From the NCBI GenBank assembly GCA_946479075.1, contig CAMLDT010000014.1:1-31283 (forward strand): DNA of 31,283 bases, given 5' to 3'. Made by a program: the position numbers and the translations under genes. The notes beneath the pieces are model-generated. The model saw nothing but the letters and a program-made list of their open reading frames with translations, was not told the origin of the DNA and made no database searches. How positions within the stretch are numbered: position 1 is the stretch's first letter; each line of letters begins with the position of its first letter. Positions 1 to 8,287 of this stretch are shown here, one piece after another. The stretch comes from an uncultured Polaromonas sp. (GTDB lineage: Bacteria > Pseudomonadota > Gammaproteobacteria > Burkholderiales > Burkholderiaceae).

Positions 1-386
1 GCCTGCCACACCCCATACCCCAACTCCCGCAGCGCAATCCCCAGCTCGACCTCCATGTCGCGCGCACCTTCATACGGCATGGGGTTGTACATGGCGTAGA
101 GCTGCGGCAGCAGGCGCACGCCCCACTTCTGCACATAGACATTGGCCTGGATGCCGGCCTTGTGTTTGTCGAAGCGCACGTCCGGGTCCAGGCCGGTCAT
201 GCCGACATAGACGAACGGTTTGCCGAGCTGCCAGTCGGGGTTGGCGCGGCGGAAGCGGCCGACATTCCAGACCTCGTCGGACAGCTCGATCACGTAGACG
301 TGGTAGTGGTGGCTGCGCGGCGTGCGCGGCTTCTTCAGTGCCGGCGCGGCCTTTGTTTTTGCGGGTTTGCGGGGCGCGGTCGCCAT
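1..386 (-). CDS. GIY-YIG-like domain protein, 3' end cut by window edge
   Basis: Open reading frame starting at the ATG complementary to 384-386 and running off the left edge without a stop, so only the first 128 residues are visible. After a basic Ala/Pro/Lys-rich leader of about 25 residues comes a segment with HVYVIEL and then FVYVGMTG about 30 residues later. This spacing and these residues resemble the two short strands of GIY-YIG nuclease-superfamily domains (here 'VYVI' and 'YVG'), followed by an Arg and Lys/His residues in the helix (DVRFDKHKAG). The catalytic Glu of true nucleases cannot be judged from the visible part. Codon use is strongly GC3-biased, as in neighbouring genes, which supports coding. 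Frames overlapping it in other phases are shadows. A structure-specific nuclease role is only an inference; it could be a non-catalytic family member. Confidence 0.65.
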   Translation of the reverse strand, partial: MATAPRKPAKTKAAPALKKPRTPRSHHYHVYVIELSDEVWNVGRFRRANPDWQLGKPFVYVGMTGLDPDVRFDKHKAGIQANVYVQKWGVRLLPQLYAMYNPMPYEGARDMEVELGIALRELGYGVWQ

Positions 387-427
387 GATGCCGGCAAGTA
401 TGCATGAAGCTGCCTGGCAGCCGGGAC

Positions 428-481
428 GCTACAGGATTGATAGCTATCCATGCAAGCTGGACGGGGGCTGGAGGCCGATTT
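428..481 (-). repeat. 54-bp interspersed repeat, copy A
   Basis: Read on the minus strand it begins AAATCGGCCTCCAGCCC and ends CTGTAGC, the same frame of reference as five other copies in the window (5559, 8719, 16499, 27961, 28397). All copies align over 54 bp. It lies in the 279-bp gap between the GIY-YIG-like gene and the small gene at 666. I see no gene in that gap; it holds this repeat and the inverted repeat at 558-649. Confidence 0.8.
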
Positions 482-557
482 GTTGCATAAGTTGCAGAAC
501 CCAGGCACCGCCGCGCTACCGGTACTGCTGTTCAGCTCACCCAGAAAAAGACAGATT

Positions 558-649
558 CGTTCGGACTGAGCTTGGCCTGTCCTGAGCCTGCCGAAGGATC
601 GCAGCCTGTGGCTTTCTGACGAACCCTTCGACAAGCTCAGGGCGAACGG
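558..649. repeat. Inverted repeat of CTGAGCTTG/CAAGCTCAG units
   Basis: The left arm (558-597) starts CGTTCGGACTGAGCTTG and continues with a second unit, CCTGAGCCTGCCGAAGG. The right arm (624-649) is CCCTTCGACAAGCTCAGGG followed by CGAACGG, the reverse complement of the left-arm layout. The arms are separated by 26 bp. Units of the type CTTCGACAAGCTCAG with flanking CGAACGG are, from memory, frequent extragenic repeats in Comamonadaceae and other proteobacteria. It lies directly 3' of the minus-strand gene at 666-923, so the folded RNA could stabilise or end that transcript. Confidence 0.7.
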
Positions 650-665
650 TGTGGCCGCTCAGAAC

Positions 666-923
666 TCAATCCGGCACAAACCGCGCCTTGAAGCGGGCCT
701 CGTCTTCCGGCAACTCCAGCGTGACCAGCTGGCCCATCTTGTTGTCGCTGAGCCGGCAGGCCGCGAACAGGCTGAACTTGCCCTTGAAGTCGTAGCTGTC
801 CATGTCGATCAGCATGTAGGGATACGGCACAAACACCTGGTGCGCAAAGATGACCCGATGCCGGTTGCGCGGCGAAGGAAACAGCTTGTAGTCGTCGGTG
901 GTGATTGCCTGAGCGGATGCCAT
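666..923 (-). CDS. Conserved-looking hypothetical protein, 85 aa
   Basis: I do not recognise this family. The start is the ATG complementary to 921-923. The open frame extends much further upstream, but there it is antisense to the MFS gene and does not look like protein. The 85-residue product has no signal peptide or membrane segment. It contains a hydrophobic/aromatic core (VIFAHQVFVPYPYMLIDMD), a central SLFAACRL stretch and an acidic C-terminus. The alternation of strands and turns suggests a small beta-rich cytoplasmic protein. It is 68 bp downstream of the MFS gene on the same strand and could share its transcript. Function unknown. Confidence 0.6.
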   Translation of the reverse strand: MASAQAITTDDYKLFPSPRNRHRVIFAHQVFVPYPYMLIDMDSYDFKGKFSLFAACRLSDNKMGQLVTLELPEDEARFKARFVPD

Positions 924-991
924 GAAGTGCCTGATGGGGGTGGGTGACGAAACCGATGGAGGATTGAAACACGCTTTCAGCGCGCCTGGGC

Positions 992-2212
992 TCACGGCGC
1001 GGCCTGCAGCCGCTCGCGGTGCCGGATGCCCCAGGAGAAAAACGCACCCAGCACGATCAGCACACCGCCGCCCAGCGCCACGACGGCGGTGGAGCCGATG
1101 CGCGCACTCAGGCCGGCGGCCAGCAGCACACCCACCGACTGTCCCAGAAACAACACGGCCGAGAACATCGCCATGGCCGTGCCGCGTGCGGAGGGCGCCA
1201 TCTGCGTCCCGTTGGTCTGCAGCGTGTTGTGCAGCATGAAAAAGCCGAAGCCGCCCAGCAGGCTGGCCGGAATCGCAAGCTGCCACCAGGGCGTCAGGCC
1301 CAGCACCATGGCGCAAACGCCGGCCACCGCCCCGCCCAGCAGCGCCAGGCCGCGTTCGCCAAAGCGCCGTATCAAATGCCTCGCCAGCGCCATGTAACCC
1401 ATGCCGCCCAGGCCGAACAGTGCCACGATGCCGCCCGACCATGTCAGCGACAGGCCGTGCACGCCGTGCAGGTGGCTGGCCCAGATGGCCAGCACGCCAA
1501 AACCCATCACCCCTTCGATGAAGATGACGGTCAGCAACAGGCGTGACCAGCGCCCGCTCACAATCGTCACGACCTGGCGCAGGTAAGTCGTGCGCGGCCC
1601 GGCCGGTGCGGCCACGGCGACCGTGCCGGCGGCCTGCTGTCGGCGCCAGTCCAGCAGCAGCAGCACACCGACCACGCTGAACAGCACCGTGGTCAGCCCG
1701 AAGGCCCAGCGCCAGCCCAGCCAGTCGGTCACCACGCCGCCCACCAGCAGGCCGCTGACCAGCCCCATGGTGGTGCCCAGGCCGATGCGCGCCAGCGTTT
1801 CCTGGCGCAGTTCGTAAGCCACGGTGTCGCCGACCCAGGCCATGGACAGCGGGATCACCGCAGCGGCGCCCATGGCCACCATCACCCGCGCCAGCAGCAG
1901 CATGTCCAGGCTAGGCGCAAGCACCGCCAGCACACTGCCGATGGAGCAGGCCAGCGTGCCGAAGGTGACCAGGCCGAACTTGCCAAAGCGGTCCCCCAGC
2001 GGGCCATAAACCAGTTGTGCCAGACCGTAGACCACGGCAAACACCGACACCACCTGCGCGGCCTGCGTCAGGCTGACCGAAAAGGTGCGTGACAGCTCGG
2101 GCAGCATGGCGTCGCAGATGCGCTGCACCGCCATGCTGGAAAACGTGGCAAAAGACAGCAGCAGGATGGATCGGCGCGTGGCCGCAGGCAAGGTGGCAGA
2201 GCCGGTGGTCAT
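992..2212 (-). CDS. Major facilitator superfamily (drug/metabolite:H+ antiporter-like) transporter
   Basis: A 406-residue protein with about twelve hydrophobic helices, consistent with a complete MFS permease. The loop after helix 2 carries the family signature (YGPLGDRFGKFGLVTFG; motif A, G-x-x-x-D-R-x-G-[RK]), and a second basic loop is found mid-protein (ARHLIRRFGERG). The ICDAMLPELSRTFSVS region in helix 1 is typical of the DHA1/arabinose-efflux-like subfamily, so export of a small molecule is likely; the substrate cannot be told from sequence. It starts at the ATG complementary to 2210-2212. The class A PBP gene ends 119 bp upstream on the same strand, so read-through is possible, but no functional tie is evident. 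Confidence 0.85.
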   Translation of the reverse strand: MTTGSATLPAATRRSILLLSFATFSSMAVQRICDAMLPELSRTFSVSLTQAAQVVSVFAVVYGLAQLVYGPLGDRFGKFGLVTFGTLACSIGSVLAVLAPSLDMLLLARVMVAMGAAAVIPLSMAWVGDTVAYELRQETLARIGLGTTMGLVSGLLVGGVVTDWLGWRWAFGLTTVLFSVVGVLLLLDWRRQQAAGTVAVAAPAGPRTTYLRQVVTIVSGRWSRLLLTVIFIEGVMGFGVLAIWASHLHGVHGLSLTWSGGIVALFGLGGMGYMALARHLIRRFGERGLALLGGAVAGVCAMVLGLTPWWQLAIPASLLGGFGFFMLHNTLQTNGTQMAPSARGTAMAMFSAVLFLGQSVGVLLAAGLSARIGSTAVVALGGGVLIVLGAFFSWGIRHRERLQAAP

Positions 2213-2331
2213 GGGGGAAGGATCAGCAAGTCAGCGGGAGCACAGGCGCAAGCGGCCAGCGACGGGCCATTGTAGGCAGGCCGCCCCCTTCGCGCTGCGC
2301 CCTGACGGCGCCCCGCCGGCTCCGCGCCAAC

Positions 2332-4797
2332 TCAGGGCCGGCCAGCGCCGCCGGGCAGGTTGTACTCGCGGAGGATGGGGATGCCGCCGCCACTGCTCCC
2401 GGTGCTTCTGTCCTGCGGTGTCACCGGCCGGCTGGGTACGGCGCCCTGCGGCGCGGCCGAGCCGTAGGCGGGAGCGGGGGCGGGCTGCGGCGGGATCACC
2501 ACACCAGGCGGCAGACCGGCCTGCGGAACCGGCTGGGCAGGCGGCACCTGCACCTGCGGCGGCTGGTAACCGGGAACGGGGCTGCCGTCCGGCGTGGTCA
2601 TGGGCTGCGCGGGCGGTGTCACCTGGCCACCCGAGGGAAACAGGCTGTTGAACCAATCATTCACCGGGCTGCTTGGTTCCGGCTCGGGCGCGGGGGCGCT
2701 GGAGTTCTTGGGCACATCAAAACGCGCCTGGGCATCGACCACCTTGCTTCGCAGCGAAGCCGCAAAAAAGTCACCGACGATGGGCAGCGCACTGTGCGCG
2801 CCCTGCCCCCAATAGTCACTGAGCGTGATGCGGTTGTCGTTGAAGCCGACCCAGGCGCCGGCCACCAGTTGCGGGTGCATCAATATGAACCAGCCATCGG
2901 TGTTGTCTTGCGTGGTGCCGGTCTTGCCGGCGACATCGGCCTGGATGCCGTAGCGGCTGCGGATGCCGGTGCCGGTGCCCGCATCAATCACGCCACGCAT
3001 CACGTCCACCAGCGTCTGCGCCGTGGACACCTGCATGGCCTGCTCGGGCGGCTTGACGCGGTAAGTTTCCAGCACCTTGCCGCTGCGGTCTTCCACACTG
3101 GTCACCACAATCGGCTCGATGTAGGCGCCCTTGTTGGCAATGGTGGCGTAACCGGCGACCATTTCCTTGAGCGTCACCGGGCTGGTGCCCAGCGCCAGCG
3201 ACATCACCTCTTCCAGCTTGCTCTGGCGCACGCCGGCGGCCCGGGCCAGCGCGGCAACCTTGGCCGGGCCGACGCTTTGCATCACTTGTGCGGTGATGGT
3301 GTTCTTGGAATACATCAGCCCTTCACGCAAGGTCATGGGGGCGTAGCTGGGCCCGCCGCCGTCGGTCGGCCGCCAGACCTGGTTGCCGCCCAGCGGGATT
3401 TCCACCGCGTCGTCCATGTAGGTGTCGGTCGGTTTGGCGCCGTTTTCGAAGGCCGCGCCGTACACAAAAGGCTTGAAGGTGGAGCCGGCCTGACGGCGCG
3501 CCTGCTGCACGTGGTCGAACGGGTCTTTGGCAAAGTCGCGGCTGCCGACCCAGGCCTTGACCTCACCATTGGATGGGTCCATCGCCAGGAAGCCGGCCTG
3601 CAGCCGCGTCTTGTCCTGGCGCAAGGCCAGCATGAAAGCCGTATCGGCCTGCAGGCGCTTGAGGATGGCGTCGTCGGCTTCGCCCTGCTCCTTTGCCGTC
3701 TTGTACTCGGGCGTTTCGCGCACCAGGGTGCGCACCAGATCCTTTTTGCCGGCCCAGGCGCGCGGTCCCCATTCGTTGTTGGCCACGCCCTGCAGCCGGT
3801 CGGCCTGGCGCGTGATCGCCTCGTTGGCCAGCTTCTGAAGCCGTGAATCAATGGTGGTGCGTATCACCAGTCCATCGGCATAAATGTTGTAGTCGTGGCG
3901 GTCGGCCCAGTCGATCAGCCAGCGGCGCAGATACTGCGTCAGGTGCGGCGCGGCGCCCAGCGGCTCGGTCTGGCGCTCGAAGTCGACCTTGAGCGGACGC
4001 TTCTTAAGCGCTTCAAAGCGCTTGGCGTCCAGCTTGTTGTGTTTGACCATCTGGCCGAGCACGATGTTGCGCCTTTCTTTGGCGCGCTCCGGGTTCATCA
4101 CCGGGTTGTAATAACTGGTGCCCTTGAGCATGCCCACCAGCGTGGCGCTTTCGAGCACGTCGAGCTTGTCGGCCGACTTGTCGAAATAGGTCCGCGCCGC
4201 CATCTCGATGCCGTAGGCGTTGTAGAGGAAAGGCACGGTGTTCAGGTAGGTCTCCAGGATCTCGTCCTTGCTGTAGATCGCCTCGATCTTCAGCGCGGTG
4301 ATGATCTCCTTGAACTTGCGCGTCAGGCTGCGCGAGCGGCCCACTTCTTCCGGATACAGGTTGCGCGCCAGTTGCTGCGTGATGGTCGAGCCGCCCTGCA
4401 GGTCGCCGCCAAAGGTGCGCAGCACGGCGCCGCCTATGCGGGTGAAGTCCAGACCGTGGTGCTCATAGAAACGGTGGTCCTCGGTCGCGATCAGGGCTGC
4501 CACCACATTGGGCGAGATATCGGCCAGCTTGATGCGGTCGCGGTTGGCGCGCTTGAACAGCGCCAGTTCCTTGCCGTCGGCCGACAGCACCATGGCCGGC
4601 TGCTGCGTGCGCGACTGCTGGATGTCGCGAATGCTGGGCGTGAAAGGAATCAGCAGCAGGAAATACAGCACCAGCAGCGCGGGCAGCGCCGCCAGCGCCA
4701 GCAGGACACCACGCCGCGTGGGATGGCGCAGGTGCCAGGCGGCCCGGCTGGCCCATGCCGTGACGGCGGGCCGGATGCGTTCGTAAAGCTTGTTCAT
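2332..4797 (-). CDS. Class A penicillin-binding protein (PBP1A-type transglycosylase/transpeptidase)
   Basis: An 821-residue bifunctional cell-wall synthase. A short cytoplasmic tail and one membrane helix (about residues 31-50) are followed by a GT51 glycosyltransferase domain with catalytic Glu106 in EDHRFYEHHG and the GGSTITQQLARNLY motif at about 135-148. The transpeptidase domain has Ser439 of STFK (nucleophile), S497-K498-N499 and K625-T-G-T-T. All catalytic motifs are intact, so it should polymerise and cross-link peptidoglycan in the periplasm. The C-terminal ~110 residues are a low-complexity Pro/Gln-rich tail ending GGAGRP. A close paralog lies at 13929-16379; the catalytic domains match almost motif for motif, but the tails and N-termini do not. 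The start ATG is complementary to 4795-4797. A DUF2889 gene ends 93 bp upstream. Confidence 0.95.
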   Translation of the reverse strand: MNKLYERIRPAVTAWASRAAWHLRHPTRRGVLLALAALPALLVLYFLLLIPFTPSIRDIQQSRTQQPAMVLSADGKELALFKRANRDRIKLADISPNVVAALIATEDHRFYEHHGLDFTRIGGAVLRTFGGDLQGGSTITQQLARNLYPEEVGRSRSLTRKFKEIITALKIEAIYSKDEILETYLNTVPFLYNAYGIEMAARTYFDKSADKLDVLESATLVGMLKGTSYYNPVMNPERAKERRNIVLGQMVKHNKLDAKRFEALKKRPLKVDFERQTEPLGAAPHLTQYLRRWLIDWADRHDYNIYADGLVIRTTIDSRLQKLANEAITRQADRLQGVANNEWGPRAWAGKKDLVRTLVRETPEYKTAKEQGEADDAILKRLQADTAFMLALRQDKTRLQAGFLAMDPSNGEVKAWVGSRDFAKDPFDHVQQARRQAGSTFKPFVYGAAFENGAKPTDTYMDDAVEIPLGGNQVWRPTDGGGPSYAPMTLREGLMYSKNTITAQVMQSVGPAKVAALARAAGVRQSKLEEVMSLALGTSPVTLKEMVAGYATIANKGAYIEPIVVTSVEDRSGKVLETYRVKPPEQAMQVSTAQTLVDVMRGVIDAGTGTGIRSRYGIQADVAGKTGTTQDNTDGWFILMHPQLVAGAWVGFNDNRITLSDYWGQGAHSALPIVGDFFAASLRSKVVDAQARFDVPKNSSAPAPEPEPSSPVNDWFNSLFPSGGQVTPPAQPMTTPDGSPVPGYQPPQVQVPPAQPVPQAGLPPGVVIPPQPAPAPAYGSAAPQGAVPSRPVTPQDRSTGSSGGGIPILREYNLPGGAGRP

Positions 4798-4890
4798 CGG
4801 TAGAGCGTTTTCATCGCTTGCCAGTGTAGGCGCTTGGGCCAGCCCGCCGTTACGGGCTGTGACAGAGGCGCAGGGCCGTTGTGGCGCGGG

Positions 4891-5469
4891 TCAGGTCTTC
4901 TTGACCGGCTGCCAAGCGGCGAATTGCGGGTAATGGCGCAGGGTCACCGGGCCATTGAAGTCCCAGGCCAGGCATTTGCCCAGGTGGTAGGGCGGCGCGG
5001 CGTTGGCCGCCTCCGGCACGCCGGACTGGCGGCGCAGCCGCTCGCGGTAAACCGGCACGGTCTGGTAGGCGGCCGTTGCCATGTTGAACAGCAGCTCACG
5101 GAGGTGCGTGCAACCCTTGGTGCCGCCCAGCGCCTTTTCAATCGCCTGGCGCCAGCCCGGCCCCATGGTGACACCGATCATCTGCTGCATCGGGTGCACG
5201 CCGGCGCGGCATTCACCAAACGGCGTGTGATCCATGGCCGTGCTGATGGCGCGGATGGTCATCTGGTCGTCCACGGTCGCGCGTATCGCCATGCCGTGGA
5301 TCGGCGTGCCCGGCGGCATCTCGCCGCGTTCCGAGCGGTCCAGCGCATAGGTCTTGGTGTCGGTCATCTCGGCTTCGATGTCCCACAGGCCGTCCTCGCG
5401 GCGGTAACCGCGGTAAACCACGGCGCGGGTGTGCAGGTGTTCTCGGGCTTGGGGTGGAGGCAAGGGCAT
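4891..5469 (-). CDS. DUF2889 family protein
   Basis: A 192-residue soluble protein matching my recollection of DUF2889: an N-terminal RGYRREDGLWDIEAEMTDTK block, then HGMAIRATVDDQMTIRAISTAMD, a GxHPM motif, and the Cys/His-containing KGCTHLRELLFNMATAAYQT segment (about residues 135-155). These conserved His, Cys and Asp residues are typical of the family, whose role is not established; it is often encoded near aromatic-compound or oxidoreductase genes. No signal peptide or membrane helix is present. It starts at the ATG complementary to 5467-5469 and is divergent from the MerR regulator at 5677, with repeat copy B in the shared upstream region. Confidence 0.85.
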   Translation of the reverse strand: MPLPPPQAREHLHTRAVVYRGYRREDGLWDIEAEMTDTKTYALDRSERGEMPPGTPIHGMAIRATVDDQMTIRAISTAMDHTPFGECRAGVHPMQQMIGVTMGPGWRQAIEKALGGTKGCTHLRELLFNMATAAYQTVPVYRERLRRQSGVPEAANAAPPYHLGKCLAWDFNGPVTLRHYPQFAAWQPVKKT

Positions 5470-5558
5470 GGCGCGGTTCGTCGGGCTGAAACGGCTATTT
5501 TCCCAGCAAGGCGGCTGGTTTGCCGCCCCGCGAGCGACAAGCCGTGGATTGGGGCATC

Positions 5559-5612
5559 AAATCGGCTTCCAGCCCTCATCTGACGGGCGCAAACAGCTAT
5601 GGTTTTGGTAGC
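5559..5612 (+). repeat. 54-bp interspersed repeat, copy B
   Basis: Begins AAATCGGCTTCCAGCCC and ends TTTTGGTAGC. It sits in the 207-bp space between the divergent DUF2889 and MerR genes. An upstream in-frame ATG at 5599 falls inside this repeat, one reason to reject that position as the MerR start. Confidence 0.85.
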
Positions 5613-5676
5613 AATTCGCTTCCGCGGGCAGCGCGCGGGAGTTGAAGCGGCCAGACGGCTGCGACAGAATGCGGCC

Positions 5677-6099
5677 ATGGTCAGCTCCCCCCTTTTCCTG
5701 CAAGACACCCCCACGCTGCGCATCGGCGAACTCTCGCGCCTGAGCGGGCGCAGCGTGCACACCATCCGCTGGTATGAGGCGCAACGGCTCATGCCCGGCG
5801 CTGCGCGCGACGCGGGCGGGCGGCGCGTGTTCTCGCAGGCGCATGTGGCGTGGCTGGGTCTGCTGGACCGGCTGCGCGCTTCGGGCATGAGCGTGCGCGA
5901 CATGCAGGCCTATGCGCGTGGCGTGCGCCAGGGCAAACCGGCGCTGGCCGAATGCCGCGACATGCTGGCGCAGCACCGCCTGAAAGTGCAGCAGCGCGCC
6001 GACGAACTGCGCGCCGCTGCCGCACTGATGGACAGCAAGATTGCGATGTACGACAAGTGGCTGGCGCGCGCCGCGGACGGCAGCAGCCAGCTGCGCTGA
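5677..6099 (+). CDS. MerR family transcriptional regulator
   Basis: A 140-residue regulator. The N-terminal winged helix-turn-helix reads LRIGELSRLSGRSVHTIRWYE (key residues G-E-L-[AS], then [TS]-I-R-[YW]-Y-E), followed by the wing G-G-R-R-V-F. The dimerisation helix is the long C-terminal coiled coil (about residues 85-125). No conserved cysteine pattern for metal sensing is visible, so the inducer is unknown and is probably organic. ATG 5677 is preferred because the extra 26 codons to the upstream ATG at 5599 pass through repeat copy B and lie outside the normal MerR N-terminus. It is divergent from DUF2889 and convergent with the NTF2-like gene, whose stop lies 9 bp away. Confidence 0.88.
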   Translation: MVSSPLFLQDTPTLRIGELSRLSGRSVHTIRWYEAQRLMPGAARDAGGRRVFSQAHVAWLGLLDRLRASGMSVRDMQAYARGVRQGKPALAECRDMLAQHRLKVQQRADELRAAAALMDSKIAMYDKWLARAADGSSQLR

Positions 6100-6108
6100 C
6101 CGCTTCGC

Positions 6109-6531
6109 TCAGACCGGCGCGTCCAGCACCGCAGCCACCAGCTGCGTATCCAGGTATTCCACCAGCTCCACCAGCCGGCCGTTCGCAAAGCGGCAGACGT
6201 AGCAGTACTGATTGTTGTAGGACTCGCCCTTTTGAGTGGTGACCTCGCCGCGGCACTCGACCACCACCTTGTCGCCCTCGGCCACAAAACAGGAAGCCCG
6301 ATTGATGTAGGTGCCGGCAAACTGCGCAAACAGCGGCTTGAACAATTGCTCTCGCACCACCTGTTTGCCTTCATACCGGCGCGACCAGGCGGTCCGGCCC
6401 TGCACGATCCAGCAAAAGTCGTCGCTCATCGCGTCGATGAAAGGCTTGCCCTTGCCCTGGGCCAGCGCGGCAAAAATGAATTGCATCAACTGCTTGGGGG
6501 TGGGCAGGCTCGAAGAAGATGGGCTGGTCAT
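6109..6531 (-). CDS. NTF2-like / SnoaL-like domain protein
   Basis: A 140-residue soluble protein with the cone-fold pattern of the nuclear-transport-factor-2 superfamily: two N-terminal helices (QLMQFIFAALAQGKGKPFIDAM), the D-D-F-C-W segment, then long antiparallel strands (VAEGDKVVVECRGEVTTQKG; NNQYCYVCRFANGRLVELVEYLDTQL). It may be a ketosteroid-isomerase-like enzyme or a ligand-binding protein; no catalytic residue set was identified. The start at the ATG complementary to 6529-6531 is preferred over the ATG three codons upstream because an AAGGA box lies 8 bases before it. It is divergent from the cytochrome b operon, with a 246-bp gap that holds only candidate control sequence. Confidence 0.8.
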   Translation of the reverse strand: MTSPSSSSLPTPKQLMQFIFAALAQGKGKPFIDAMSDDFCWIVQGRTAWSRRYEGKQVVREQLFKPLFAQFAGTYINRASCFVAEGDKVVVECRGEVTTQKGESYNNQYCYVCRFANGRLVELVEYLDTQLVAAVLDAPV

Positions 6532-6777
6532 GGGAAACATCCTTGGCTGAAAAGTGGAAAGGACCGCGATTGGGCAAGTTCGAGTGCACTCGAAGTCAAG
6601 TGGTCTGAGCCCCAGCAGCTTTCCGCAGGCCGTGCCGGTCTCCGCGCCGCCCCGGCAAACACGGCGCGTCGAAGTTCCCGCAACCGCGGGCTCCATCTTT
6701 TTTTTCTGATTTCTGTAATAAATCCGGCGCGGCCACGACGAACGAGCAGTTCAGCCAATGAAACCGCGAGGATCCCC

Positions 6778-7374
6778 ATGAAACCCAGCAAACCAACGAT
6801 TCACCCCGGGTGGCTACGGCTGATGCACTGGCTCAATGCCCTGGCGGTCGTGATCCTGCTCATGAGCGGCTGGCGCATCTACAACGCCACGGCTTTTCTG
6901 GGCTTTCCGATTCCGGTGGGGCTGACCCTGGGCGGCTGGCTGGGCGGCGCGCTGCAGTGGCACTTTGCCGCCATGTGGGTGCTGGGCATCAACGGCTTGC
7001 TGTACCTGGGCTTCAACATCGCCACCGGACGGCTGCGGCGCAAGTTTTTCCCGCTTTCGCCGCGCGCCCTGGTGGCCGATGTGCTGGCCGCCCTCAAGGG
7101 GAAACTGGCCCACGCCGACCCGCAGCACTACAACATGGTGCAACGCCTGGCCTATCTGTTTGTCATGGCGGACAGCCTGCTGCTGGTGCTCTCCGGGCTG
7201 GTGCTCTGGAAGTCGGTGCAATTTCCGCTGCTGCGCGAACTGATGGGCGGCTACGAGGGCGCCCGCCTGGTGCACTTTGTTGCGATGGCCGCCCTGGCCG
7301 CGTTCGTGGCGATCCACCTGGTGATGGTGGCGCTGGTGCCGCGCACGCTGCTGTACATGGTTCGCGGCCGCTGA
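6778..7374 (+). CDS. Cytochrome b561-type membrane subunit
   Basis: A 198-residue integral membrane protein with four main hydrophobic helices, matching the cytochrome b561 / Ni-Fe-hydrogenase b-type family. Candidate heme ligands are His17 in WLRLMHWLNAL and the histidines of the last helix pair (LVHFVAMAA and FVAIHLVMV). It probably moves electrons between the quinone pool and the exported molybdoenzyme encoded 35 bp downstream. A GAGGA box precedes ATG 6778; the open frame extends upstream but without plausible protein. It is the first gene of a three-gene plus-strand operon with strong ribosome-binding sites before each gene. No cytochrome c or ferredoxin partner is encoded nearby. Confidence 0.88.
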   Translation: MKPSKPTIHPGWLRLMHWLNALAVVILLMSGWRIYNATAFLGFPIPVGLTLGGWLGGALQWHFAAMWVLGINGLLYLGFNIATGRLRRKFFPLSPRALVADVLAALKGKLAHADPQHYNMVQRLAYLFVMADSLLLVLSGLVLWKSVQFPLLRELMGGYEGARLVHFVAMAALAAFVAIHLVMVALVPRTLLYMVRGR

Positions 7375-7409
7375 GTTGACCGCCGTTTTTTGGACGCAAG
7401 GAGCACCCC

Positions 7410-8201
7410 ATGATCATCCGACCCCCTGCCCGCCTGGACATCGACAGCGCCGCCGTGCTCGATGAAGCCACCGCGCGGATAGCCCACGCCCACAAGCTGG
7501 GCAACACGCGCCGCAACTTCCTGCGTGCATCCCTCACCCTGGGCGGCCTCTCGATGCTGACCGGCTGCATGCTGGACGAAAGCGCAGGCATCGAAACCGC
7601 CCTGACGCGGATCTCGCGCCTCAACGATGATGTGCAGGGCTGGCTGTTCGACCCCAACCGGCTGGCGCCCACCTACCCGGAATCGATGATCACCCGGCCC
7701 TTTCCGTTCAACGCCTACTACGGCGAAAACGAGGTCCGCCAGGTCGAAGAAAGCAGTTACCGGCTGGAAGTCACCGGCCTGGTCGCCGACAAGCGCAAAT
7801 GGTCACTGCCCGAGCTGCGCGCCATGCCCCAGACCGACCAGGTCACCCGCCACATCTGTGTGGAGGGCTGGAGCGCCATCGGCAAATGGGGCGGTGTGCC
7901 CTTTGCCAGCTTCCTGCGGCAGGTGGGCGCCGACACCGGTGCGAAGTATGTGGGCTTCAAGTGCGCCGACGACTACTTCACCAGCATCGACATGCCCACC
8001 GCACTGCACCCGCAAACCCTGCTGGCGCTGACCTACGACGGCCAGACGCTGCCGCCCAAATACGGCTTTCCGATGAAGCTGCGCATGCCCACCAAGCTGG
8101 GCTACAAGAACCCCAAACACATCCAGGCGATTTTTGTGACCAACACCTACCCTGGAGGCTACTGGGAAGACCAGGGCTACAACTGGTTCGGAGGCAGCTG
8201 A
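7410..8201 (+). CDS. Tat-exported molybdopterin-dependent oxidoreductase (sulfite oxidase/MsrP-like)
   Basis: A 263-residue protein of the sulfite-oxidase fold. A twin-arginine signal (TRRNFLRA, Arg34-Arg35) is followed by a hydrophobic stretch ending LTGC, a lipobox-like motif at Cys53, so the mature enzyme may be a Tat-exported lipoprotein. The molybdenum-ligand cysteine is Cys150 in RHICVEGWSAIGKWGG, the signature of the family. The C-terminus keeps the conserved YGFPMKLRMPTKLGYKNPKH and GYWEDQGYNWFGG blocks. Family members include MsrP (YedY), which repairs oxidised methionines in periplasmic proteins, and sulfite dehydrogenases; sequence alone does not separate them. AAGGAG precedes ATG 7410. 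It lies between a cytochrome b gene and a Met-rich repeat protein gene. Confidence 0.9.
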   Translation: MIIRPPARLDIDSAAVLDEATARIAHAHKLGNTRRNFLRASLTLGGLSMLTGCMLDESAGIETALTRISRLNDDVQGWLFDPNRLAPTYPESMITRPFPFNAYYGENEVRQVEESSYRLEVTGLVADKRKWSLPELRAMPQTDQVTRHICVEGWSAIGKWGGVPFASFLRQVGADTGAKYVGFKCADDYFTSIDMPTALHPQTLLALTYDGQTLPPKYGFPMKLRMPTKLGYKNPKHIQAIFVTNTYPGGYWEDQGYNWFGGS

Positions 8202-8287
8202 GCCTGCTCGGCGCCCCTGACACAAGGGCAACGGCAATCCCGCCGTTGTCGCTCGACGATTGATCCAACATAACGCAAGGAAATACC

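Noticed and set aside
2089..3846. 585-codon frame antisense to the first PBP
   Set aside because: Shadow of the PBP gene; no hydrophobic or domain pattern and no ribosome-binding site.
5599..5676. Longer MerR start at 5599
   Set aside because: It lies in repeat copy B and adds 26 residues outside the MerR fold.
6677..6706. Hairpin CCCGC-AACC-GCGGG followed by a T-run before the cytochrome b gene, possible terminator or attenuator
   Set aside because: The stem has only 5 bp and the T-run begins several bases after it, so it is too weak to call; it may still be part of a leader.
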